Part shown: positions 1-5,176 of the stretch, piece by piece
How positions within the stretch are numbered: position 1 is the first letter of the stretch
Layout of the letters: each line of letters starts with the position of its first letter
NCBI GenBank assembly: GCA_020446665.1
Contig: JAGREF010000103.1
Coordinates: 1-7,923, forward strand
DNA from: Sphingomonadaceae bacterium
Lineage (GTDB): Bacteria; Pseudomonadota; Alphaproteobacteria; Sphingomonadales; Sphingomonadaceae
Length of the DNA: 7,923 nt
Direction of reading: 5' to 3'
Made by a program: the position numbers and the translations under genes
The notes under the pieces: generated by a model
What the model was told of the DNA's origin: nothing
Databases searched by the model: none
Seen by the model: only the letters and a program-made list of their open reading frames with translations

Positions 1-382
1 CGCGGCCGGTGAAGAAGGCGAGCTTGCCCGGATCGCGCTGGCGCACATCGCCGAGCCACTGCGTCGCCAGCTCCAGCGCCTCGTCCCACTCGATTTCCCT
101 GAATTCGCCCGATCCGCGCTCGCCCAAGCGCAACAAGGGCTTGGTCAGCTTGGCCGGGGCATATTGGTGCATGATCCCGGAGGAGCCCTTGGCGCAGAGC
201 ACGCCCTTGTTCACCGGGTGATCGGGATTGCCTTCGATATAGCGGATTCGGCCATCCTTGAGATGCACCTTGATGCCACAACGGCAGGCGCACATGTAGC
301 AAGTCGAGGTTTTCACCTCGTCCGAGACCTTGGGCGAGAGGCCGACCTCTTCCTTTTCAGTCTTAAACGGATTTAGCCCCAT
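1..382 (-). CDS. soeA: Molybdopterin oxidoreductase, SoeA-like sulfite dehydrogenase catalytic subunit (N-terminal part; runs off the left edge)
   Basis: Translating the minus strand from the ATG at 382-380 gives 127 residues that continue beyond base 1. Seen directly: a [4Fe-4S] motif C28-x2-C31-x3-C35-x27-C63, followed by AKGSSGIM and then the conserved E-WDEAL segment, as in the N-terminus of DMSO-reductase-family molybdoenzymes. Cys33 is an extra cysteine inside the cluster loop (CYMCACRCG). There is no Tat signal peptide, so the protein should be cytoplasmic. The CYMCACRCGI start and the GNPDHPVNKGVLCAKG block resemble, from memory, SoeA, which oxidises sulfite to sulfate with the SoeB and SoeC subunits. 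A formate-dehydrogenase-like paralogue cannot be excluded because the Mo-site region is missing. The start is supported by GAGG about 7 bases upstream and a TATAAT box before that. The neighbouring sulfur-transfer genes favour the sulfite role. The gene is certain; the subfamily is likely. Confidence 0.8.
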   Translation of the reverse strand, partial: MGLNPFKTEKEEVGLSPKVSDEVKTSTCYMCACRCGIKVHLKDGRIRYIEGNPDHPVNKGVLCAKGSSGIMHQYAPAKLTKPLLRLGERGSGEFREIEWDEALELATQWLGDVRQRDPGKLAFFTGR

Positions 383-407
383 CGATCCTCACCAGCCGCT
401 CAAAATC

Positions 408-437
408 ATTATATGACGATATTCTAATGTACCTATC
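408..437 (-). promoter_or_regulatory. Predicted soeA promoter overlapping an operator-like site
   Basis: On the minus strand a perfect TATAAT -10 box (413-408) lies about 25 bases before the soeA ATG, leaving a short leader with a GAGG ribosome-binding site. The -35 region (about 431-436, ATAGGT) is a poor match. Overlapping it is TACATTAG (431-424), identical to the inner 8 bases of the perfect palindrome arm at 4028-4053. Six bases further on, GTCATATA matches the opposite arm at 5 of 8 positions. Promoter and operator are inferred from sequence alone. Confidence 0.5.
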
Positions 438-519
438 GCAGTGCGCGCCTGACTGTGCAACAGCGGAGGGCGCTGCTGCTGGCAATTCCCACTTGCGACC
501 CACAGTTTTCCCGGAGGAA

Positions 520-556
520 CGGGCGCGGCGGAGAAGGAAGATTCCGTCCGCGCCCG
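520..556 (-). terminator. Terminator-like hairpin after the fadL-type gene
   Basis: Fourteen bases past the stop codon of the outer-membrane protein gene the arms CGGGCGCGG (520-528) and CCGCGCCCG (548-556) pair perfectly over 9 bp. After a 1-base bulge, CGGA (529-532) pairs with TCCG (543-546). The loop is 10 bases. On the minus strand the hairpin is followed by TTCCT, a weak T tract, so termination may be partial. It separates the leftward operon from soeA, which has its own promoter-like sequence. Confidence 0.5.
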
Positions 557-569
557 CATCAGCATCGGC

Positions 570-1862
570 TCAGAGTTTCATTTTCCAGCCGACAGTGAAT
601 TCCCACTGGTTCATTTCAATATCGATCGTCCGGCCGGGATTGGGGCCCAGCGGGGTCACTTCGATCCCGCTGACCGTTTCCTCCGGCGAATGCATCACTG
701 CCAGCTCCAGCGTGTTGCGCTTGCCCATGGCAAAGCTTGCACCAGCCGAGAAATGATCCTGCGACACACCCGGCGCGAGGACATTCAGCGTGACATCGCT
801 GCCAGAGATCGGCTGCGTATTATGCGCATAGCCAATGCGAATGGCCGTGCCCTCATTCGGCCGATATTCCGCACCGAACTTGTAGGTATCGACATCATCC
901 CAGCCGAAGCCGGGGCCGCCGGGCGAGCCAAATGGCAGCATCACGGAAGAGGGATTGCTGACAGAGGGCACGTCCGAATAGTTGATGCGGCGATAATCGG
1001 CCATCAGCGTCAGCTGCGGCGAAACATCGGCAGCGACGCCGATCTGCCAGTTCGACGGAATATCAAAACCACCCTGATCGGCAAACAAACCGGCATATTC
1101 GTCGAATTTGCTCATGTTCATTTCGGTTTGATAGGCGCCGCCGATGCGGAACCCCTGCACGGGTTCGATTTCGATCCCGACGCGCGCACCAAACCCGGCC
1201 GAGAGTGACTGGCCATTATTGGAGAGTGCCGTCGGGTCCGACGTTACCCCGCCAAAGGCCATCAGGCCGCGCGCGCGGAAACGCTGCACCGCCACAATCG
1301 GTGCAACCCCTACCTTCACCGCGCCGAAATCATGCGCATAGGCCGCAGTGAAGAACATCTGGATCAGATTGACACCCGATTTTCCGCCGCAGAACACGCC
1401 ATTGCTGGCGGGGAACGGGGGCGATGCGCAGGCCGGGTTCGATACCGCGCTGAAATTGGTGTTCATCCCGCCATTGCCCGACACCGAAAAGCCGAGCGTC
1501 GACTGCTCATTCAATTTGTAGGCAATGGCCATGTTCGGAATCGGAAAGAGCGGCGAGTTGCTCTTTGTCTCGCCATCAGGGAGAAAGCCGGGGCCACCGG
1601 TGACGGTCACGTCACGGTTCGGGTTGAACAGGGAGATGGAAATATCAAGCTCTGAGTCTTCGACATTGGCAAGGCCGGCCGGGTTGAGGTTTATGACAGT
1701 GGCATCACGCCCGTCAGCCACACCGGCACCGGCCACGCCCTTGTGCCGTGCGCCAACACCGTTGGAGAAATAGCCTTCTGTCGCCATCGCCTGACTTGCA
1801 CCCAAGGTAAGCGCACAGACGGCCGCACAGCATTTGATCTGCGTTACCAGAAGCTTGTTCAT
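570..1862 (-). CDS. OmpP1/FadL/TodX-family outer-membrane transport protein
   Basis: A 430-residue protein, the usual length for FadL-family beta-barrels, which carry hydrophobic compounds passively across the outer membrane. Residues 1-27 look like a Sec signal peptide: MNKLL start, Ala/Leu-rich core, and an AMA cleavage site before TEGYF. The mature N-terminus has the family pattern with repeated glycines and the NPAG motif at 60-63. Alternating beta-strand-like segments continue to the end, which finishes in an amphipathic strand (EFTVGWKMKL). Cys145 and Cys158 could form a disulfide in a surface loop. The ATG at 1862-1860 is chosen over an in-frame TTG at 1877 because of a strong ribosome-binding site. 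The gene lies 108 bases downstream of tusA on the same strand and may be co-transcribed with it, since I see no convincing separate promoter. The substrate is unknown; the setting suggests fatty acids, organosulfur compounds or hydrophobic sulfur, which is inference. Confidence 0.88.
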   Translation of the reverse strand: MNKLLVTQIKCCAAVCALTLGASQAMATEGYFSNGVGARHKGVAGAGVADGRDATVINLNPAGLANVEDSELDISISLFNPNRDVTVTGGPGFLPDGETKSNSPLFPIPNMAIAYKLNEQSTLGFSVSGNGGMNTNFSAVSNPACASPPFPASNGVFCGGKSGVNLIQMFFTAAYAHDFGAVKVGVAPIVAVQRFRARGLMAFGGVTSDPTALSNNGQSLSAGFGARVGIEIEPVQGFRIGGAYQTEMNMSKFDEYAGLFADQGGFDIPSNWQIGVAADVSPQLTLMADYRRINYSDVPSVSNPSSVMLPFGSPGGPGFGWDDVDTYKFGAEYRPNEGTAIRIGYAHNTQPISGSDVTLNVLAPGVSQDHFSAGASFAMGKRNTLELAVMHSPEETVSGIEVTPLGPNPGRTIDIEMNQWEFTVGWKMKL

Positions 1863-1865
1863 AAT

Positions 1866-1875
1866 CCCTCTCCCC
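1866..1875 (-). promoter_or_regulatory. Ribosome-binding site fixing the FadL-type start
   Basis: On the minus strand GGGGAGAGGG ends three bases before the ATG at 1862. The in-frame TTG at 1877 lies upstream of this purine tract, so it is unlikely to be the start. The protein from the ATG also begins with a normal signal peptide. Confidence 0.7.
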
Positions 1876-1970
1876 AAAACCGTATTCGGCCTATTGGTTG
1901 TTGTTCAAATTTATTCCAGCATTCTTGATCCCTGCGACCATTGCGATCCCGACAGAGCTCTGCGAAGTCG

Positions 1971-2198
1971 TCAGGCGACCCGCTCGATTTCGAAACGGAA
2001 CACGCCGCCATCTTCGCCGGCAGAAACCAGCTTGTTTCCGGTAGTGCGGCAGAAAGCTTCAAAATCCTTCACTGCACCCGGATCGGTAGCGAGGATTTCC
2101 AGAATCTGACCATTGGCCAGGTCCTTCAGCGCCTTCTTCGCCTTGAGGATCGGCAGCGGGCAATTGAGCCCCTGTGCGTCCAGAGTTGCATCAGCCAT
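1971..2198 (-). CDS. tusA: TusA-family sulfurtransferase
   Basis: A 75-residue protein of the standard small TusA size. The family signature is complete: LDAQGLNCPLPILKAKKAL near the N-terminus, with the sulfur-carrying Cys13 in a CPxP motif. A second cysteine (Cys50) lies in the usual place in the AFCRTTGN segment. TusA carries sulfane sulfur as a cysteine persulfide in the cytoplasm. In sulfur oxidisers it works with DsrE-type proteins to deliver sulfur to sHdr or rDsr, whereas in other bacteria it serves tRNA thiolation or molybdenum cofactor synthesis. The ATG follows GGGAGA by about 10 bases and starts only 18 bases after the dsrE2 stop, so the two genes are almost certainly one transcript. 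The dsrE2 neighbour and the lipoate operon favour the dissimilatory role. Confidence 0.95.
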   Translation of the reverse strand: MADATLDAQGLNCPLPILKAKKALKDLANGQILEILATDPGAVKDFEAFCRTTGNKLVSAGEDGGVFRFEIERVA

Positions 2199-2216
2199 AT
2201 CGGCAATTCTCCCGTG

Positions 2217-2720
2217 TTAGATGTACAGATTGATGTCAGAGGCCAGCGCGGATTCCATCCAGGTTGCCGCACCTCCAAATTCGATGCCGTCGATCATGTC
2301 CTCTTTCTTCTTTTCGAACAGATCGACAGTCATCTGGCAGGCGATCATGCGCACGTCGGACAATTCCGCCGCTTCGCGCAATTCCTCGATCGAGGCGACG
2401 CCTTTCTTCTTGATCATGTTCTTCATCATGGCGGTGGCGCCGCTGGTAACACCCGGCAGCATGCCGATCATGTTAGGCATGCCCATGTGCCCGCCCATCA
2501 TCGGCATTTCCATCGCCGGATTGCCGAGCGGGGAAACCTTCAGGTCCAGTTCCTTGTCCAGCAGGCCGAGGCCGTAAAAGGTGAAGAACATGGTCACGTC
2601 CACATCCATGGCCGCCGCCGTGGTCGCCAGAATGAAAGGGGGATAGGCCCAGTCAAGCGTGCCCTTGGTGACGATGATCGTCATCTTCTTCGTGTTATCG
2701 AGATCCATCCCGTCAACCAT
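2217..2720 (-). CDS. dsrE2: DsrE2-type (DsrE/DsrF/DrsH-like family) sulfur-transfer protein
   Basis: A 167-residue protein with the DrsE_2-type fold pattern. It has an N-terminal strand (MTIIVTKGTLDWAYPPFILA), a hydrophobic strand ending in FFTFYGLGLL, and a methionine-rich loop (11 Met between residues 70 and 102, including GMPNMIGMLPG). Then come ATAMMK and the conserved VRMIACQMTVDLF block holding the only cysteine, Cys128. This cysteine is the expected persulfide carrier. Such proteins exchange sulfane sulfur with TusA and rhodaneses. Some DsrE2 proteins are membrane-bound through the Met-rich region; here it may be only a hydrophobic loop, so location is uncertain. The start is supported by GGAGG five bases before the ATG. 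It is the first gene of the leftward operon, directly ahead of tusA, with a good sigma-70-like promoter upstream. Confidence 0.93.
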   Translation of the reverse strand: MVDGMDLDNTKKMTIIVTKGTLDWAYPPFILATTAAAMDVDVTMFFTFYGLGLLDKELDLKVSPLGNPAMEMPMMGGHMGMPNMIGMLPGVTSGATAMMKNMIKKKGVASIEELREAAELSDVRMIACQMTVDLFEKKKEDMIDGIEFGGAATWMESALASDINLYI

Positions 2721-2749
2721 TCATTCCTCCATCGTCCCGACAGCATGTC

Positions 2750-2790
2750 CTTGCATTAGACATTGCTATATTAGAAATGTCGAAAGTATC
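2750..2790. promoter_or_regulatory. Operator-like repeats in the dsrE2/deacetylase divergent region
   Basis: GACATT (2759-2764) and AATGTC (2776-2781) form a perfect 6-bp inverted repeat with an 11-base spacer, covering the space between the minus-strand -35 and -10 boxes. In addition ATTAGA occurs twice, 15 bases apart (2755-2760 and 2770-2775). In each register the 26-base pattern of the 4028-4053 palindrome fits imperfectly: 13 of 20 arm positions at 2750-2775 and 14 of 20 at 2765-2790. This could be two overlapping sites on one DNA face. The deacetylase ATG (2777) lies within the region. Binding is inferred. Confidence 0.45.
2755..2783 (-). promoter_or_regulatory. Predicted sigma-70-type promoter of the dsrE2-tusA operon
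   Basis: Reading the minus strand, TCGACA (2783-2778) is a 5/6 match to the -35 box. It is followed by a 17-base spacer and TCTAAT (2760-2755), a 5/6 match to the -10 box. The implied transcript start is about 27 bases before the dsrE2 ATG, which has its own ribosome-binding site. The promoter lies inside the inverted repeats described at 2750-2790, so it should be subject to the factor that binds there. Predicted by eye only. Confidence 0.6.
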
Positions 2791-4000
2791 GCAGGACAGG
2801 AGCGTTGTCCATAGAACGCTGCCAGACGCGCAAGGGAGCCTAAATCTGTCTGTTTCTCGTGCTTTCGACCGGCCCTTTGCACAATTGCCCAAGCCAGCGG
2901 TGCTGGTTGGCGGATCAATTTATTCGCGGCCATCCTTCGGAACGAATCATCCGCTTTCCTACACAAGGCAAAGCGCGGTGATGGAAATGTGCAGGCTGCT
3001 CGGCTGGCTGGATGAGGACAATTTCCGGCCCAGTCCGCAGGCCCATCTGGCCACTCTGCGCCGGGTTCATGATCCGGCCTATCTCCACGCTCTGAAGGCC
3101 GCGAGCGATCAGGGCAGCGTCACGCCCGAATGGCGCGAGCGGTTCAAATTCGGGACGATGGAAAACCCGCTCTTCCCGCATGTCTTTGAACGTGCGGCCA
3201 CCACCGTGGGCGGCTCCATCCTGTCCGCGCAACTGGCGCTGCTGGGGCATGTGGTGTTCCACCCGGCAGGTGGCACCCATCATGGCCGCCCCGACCATGC
3301 GAGCGGGTTCTGCTATTTCAACGACCCTGTCTTCGCATTGCTGACCTTCCTCGATGCCGGGCTCGACCGCGTGCTGTATGTGGATGTCGATGCCCATCAT
3401 GGTGACGGGGTGTTTGACTATTTCGCTGACGAGGAACGAGTGGCCTGCATTTCGATCCACGAGCGTGATCGCTGGCCCAATACCGGGCTGCTGGAGGATC
3501 AATCCGCGCGTCGGCTGAACCTGCCTGTGCCGCCCCGGATCAATGACGCGGAATATGAACTGGCATGGCGACAGATGGTCATGCCCTATGTCGCGCGGCT
3601 CGACCCGCAGGCCATTGTGATTACCTGCGGCGCGGATGCGCTGGCGGGCGACCCGCTTTCGCACATGGAACTGAGCAACAATGCGCTGTGGCATGCCGTG
3701 CTGGAATTATGCGCCCTGCCCGCAGCCAGTGTCGTGCTGGGCGGCGGCGGATATAATCCCTGGACCACCGTGAGGTGCTGGGCCGGCCTGTGGGGCCTGC
3801 TCTCCGCAGGTGATTGGCCCGACAACTTGCCCGAGGGCGCGCGGGCGATTTTTGCCGGTTTCGATTCGGATCTGGTCGATGAAGACGAAGTGGAGGATCA
3901 CTGGCTCCAAAGCCTTGGTGATCCGCTGCAAGCAGGTGAAGTGCGGCCGGAGCTGGCCGCACTGGTCCAGCATTTGCGCGCTGTTCACGGCTTTGCCTGA
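2777..4000 (+). CDS. Histone-deacetylase-family zinc hydrolase (AcuC-like deacylase)
   Basis: A 407-residue protein of the arginase/deacetylase fold. All catalytic features are visible: the His168-His169 pair in GGTHHG followed by the conserved HASGFCYFNDP segment; zinc ligands Asp205 and His207 in DVDAHHGDG; Asp287 in CGADAL-GDPLSH as third ligand; and the transition-state tyrosine Tyr326 in GGGGYN. It should therefore be an active amidohydrolase removing acyl groups from lysine or a small amine. Bacterial relatives include AcuC protein deacetylase and acetylpolyamine amidohydrolases; the overall pattern is closer to AcuC. The first 40 residues are not family-like. The ATG has no ribosome-binding site and lies in the dsrE2 promoter, so the message may be leaderless (TATATT at 2767-2772) or the true start may be downstream; GGGAG before a CTG at 2846 is one option. 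It is divergent from dsrE2 and ends 89 bases before the lipoate-assembly operon. Its substrate is unknown. Confidence 0.88.
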   Translation: MSKVSQDRSVVHRTLPDAQGSLNLSVSRAFDRPFAQLPKPAVLVGGSIYSRPSFGTNHPLSYTRQSAVMEMCRLLGWLDEDNFRPSPQAHLATLRRVHDPAYLHALKAASDQGSVTPEWRERFKFGTMENPLFPHVFERAATTVGGSILSAQLALLGHVVFHPAGGTHHGRPDHASGFCYFNDPVFALLTFLDAGLDRVLYVDVDAHHGDGVFDYFADEERVACISIHERDRWPNTGLLEDQSARRLNLPVPPRINDAEYELAWRQMVMPYVARLDPQAIVITCGADALAGDPLSHMELSNNALWHAVLELCALPAASVVLGGGGYNPWTTVRCWAGLWGLLSAGDWPDNLPEGARAIFAGFDSDLVDEDEVEDHWLQSLGDPLQAGEVRPELAALVQHLRAVHGFA

Positions 4001-4027
4001 TACCGAACGCGATCTGCGAGAGCGCCC

Positions 4028-4053
4028 TATACATTAGGAAAGACTAATGTATA
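4028..4053. promoter_or_regulatory. Perfect palindromic operator upstream of the lipoate-assembly operon
   Basis: TATACATTAG (4028-4037) and CTAATGTATA (4044-4053) are perfect reverse complements separated by 6 bases. The AT-rich arms and absence of a T tract argue against a terminator. The site covers the whole span between the predicted -35 and -10 boxes of the operon, the expected place for a repressor. ArsR-family repressors (sHdrR and SoxR in Hyphomicrobium) are known to control sulfur-oxidation genes, so one of these is a reasonable candidate, but the binding protein is not in the window. Confidence 0.75.
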
Positions 4054-4055
4054 AC
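4028..4055 (+). promoter_or_regulatory. Predicted promoter of the lipoate-assembly operon
   Basis: TATACA (4028-4033) is a 4/6 match to the -35 box and TATAAC (4050-4055) a 5/6 match to the -10 box, with a 16-base spacer. The implied start near 4062 gives a leader of about 28 bases that contains the ribosome-binding tract at 4074-4083. The promoter lies within the perfect palindrome, so it is probably off unless the binding factor is released. Confidence 0.5.
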
Positions 4056-4073
4056 TTTGCCTTTCCGGGCGAA

Positions 4074-4083
4074 GGAAAGGGAG
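4074..4083 (+). promoter_or_regulatory. Ribosome-binding site setting the start of the first radical SAM gene
   Basis: The purine tract GGAAAGGGAG ends six bases before a TTG at 4090 and fifteen before an ATG at 4099, both in frame. The farther-upstream TTG at 4057 precedes this tract and lies upstream of the predicted transcript start near 4062. TTG 4090 is therefore preferred, with ATG 4099 as the alternative. Confidence 0.55.
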
Positions 4084-4089
4084 AGTCCA

Positions 4090-5136
4090 TTGCGCTGGAT
4101 GGAACAATTGCAGATGATCGAACCGCTGGAAGATGCGGTGTTCGATGCCGGACTGGTCGCCGCGATGGAAGCGCGCGCAGACAAGGTGCTCGGTCGTTCG
4201 ATCCGATTCTCAACTCCGACCTTCAAGGAATATGAGAGCGACGAGCTGTCCGGCTGCGGCAAGAACAGCTTCCCCGCCTTTTCGATCACGGCGGGCGGTT
4301 GTGCGCTTAATTGCGACCATTGCCAGAAGAAGATCCTCGAACCGATGATCCCGGCAACCAACCCCGACATGCTGGAACAGAAGGTCCGCGATCTGATCCT
4401 GTTGCAGAATTTTAAGGGTTTCCTGCTTTCCGGCGGGTCCAACCGGCAGAATGAAATCCGTTACGAACGCTATCTGCCGGTGGTGGAAAAGCTGAAGCGT
4501 GAATTCCCCCATCTCAAAGTGGCTATCCATACCGCCCTGCTTGACGAAGCGGCGGCAAAGCGGATGGAATCCGCCGGTGTGGACACTGCCATGATGGATG
4601 TCATCGGCGCGCAGGAAACGATCAACCAGGTCTATAATCTTGACCGTCCGGTGGAGGATTTCGAAAAGACGCTGGCCGCGCTGACCGCCACCAATATGGA
4701 AGTCAGCCCGCATATCGTGGTGGGCCTGCATTATGGCGAGCTGCTAGGCGAAGCCAACGCGCTGGATATCTGTGCCCGCTATGACATCAATGCGCTGGTG
4801 CTGGTGGTGATCATGCCTTTCTATGCCAAGCCGGGCACGTTCAAGGTCCCGTCAACCGGCGATGTCGGCAAGATTTTCCTGGAAGCGCGCACCCGGCTGG
4901 CAGACAAGAAAGTGCTGCTGGGCTGTGCCCGCCCGCCGGGAATGCACAAGCGCGTGACCGATGCCTATGCCGTGATGGCGGGGCTGGACGGGATCGCTTT
5001 CCCCGCAGACGGGGCGGTGTCCGTCGCCAATGCCATCGGGCGGAGTTACGAACAGGAGCACGCATGTTGCTCAATCAAGCTGGGCCAGACCGGCGGCGAT
5101 AATGCCGACGCCCGCAAAGTGGCCTGCGCCGCGTAA
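4090..5136 (+). CDS. Radical SAM lipoyl synthase component of the LipS1/LipS2 type (first of the pair)
   Basis: From TTG 4090 this is a 348-residue radical SAM protein of the biotin-synthase-like kind. The SAM-cluster motif is C71-x3-C75-x2-C78 (GCALNCDHCQKK). LLSGGSN (about 113-119) is the glycine-rich SAM-binding strand, and barrel strands such as VAIHTALL, AMMDVIGA and PHIVVGLHYG follow. Later cysteines that could bind an auxiliary cluster or donate sulfur are Cys56, Cys279 (LLGCARPPG), Cys326-Cys327 and Cys346. Known for the family: LipS1 and LipS2 act together in place of LipA, inserting two sulfur atoms into a protein-bound octanoyl group. It is first in an operon with a second radical SAM gene and a fused lipoate ligase, which is the main reason for this call. 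Which of the two is LipS1 I cannot settle from sequence alone. The promoter and operator lie directly upstream. Confidence 0.82.
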   Translation: MRWMEQLQMIEPLEDAVFDAGLVAAMEARADKVLGRSIRFSTPTFKEYESDELSGCGKNSFPAFSITAGGCALNCDHCQKKILEPMIPATNPDMLEQKVRDLILLQNFKGFLLSGGSNRQNEIRYERYLPVVEKLKREFPHLKVAIHTALLDEAAAKRMESAGVDTAMMDVIGAQETINQVYNLDRPVEDFEKTLAALTATNMEVSPHIVVGLHYGELLGEANALDICARYDINALVLVVIMPFYAKPGTFKVPSTGDVGKIFLEARTRLADKKVLLGCARPPGMHKRVTDAYAVMAGLDGIAFPADGAVSVANAIGRSYEQEHACCSIKLGQTGGDNADARKVACAA

Positions 5137-5176
5137 GCGGGCGGCCTGAGACAGATAGGCTGGGAGAATTACCGTA

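Noticed and set aside
1863..1877. TTG start five codons upstream of the FadL-type ATG
   Set aside because: These codons are made up of the ribosome-binding purine tract itself, and the signal peptide begins properly at the ATG.
1953..1962. Palindrome CAGAGCTCTG just after tusA
   Set aside because: It has no loop and no following T tract, so it is not a terminator; it is too short to call an operator without a second copy.
1941..2759. 272-codon open frame on the plus strand
   Set aside because: It spans tusA and dsrE2 in reverse and is rich in His, Arg and Gln; both minus-strand genes have full family signatures and ribosome-binding sites.
2915..3694. 259-codon open frame on the minus strand
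   Set aside because: It is antisense to the deacetylase gene, whose catalytic motifs are intact; the antisense frame shows no family pattern.
4001..4027. Possible terminator after the deacetylase gene
   Set aside because: Only short imperfect GCGC pairings are present, with no T tract, so some read-through into the lipoate operon is possible.
4057..4089. Upstream TTG start for the first radical SAM gene
   Set aside because: It would place the ribosome-binding tract inside the gene and lies upstream of the predicted transcript start; TTG 4090 or ATG 4099 fits better.
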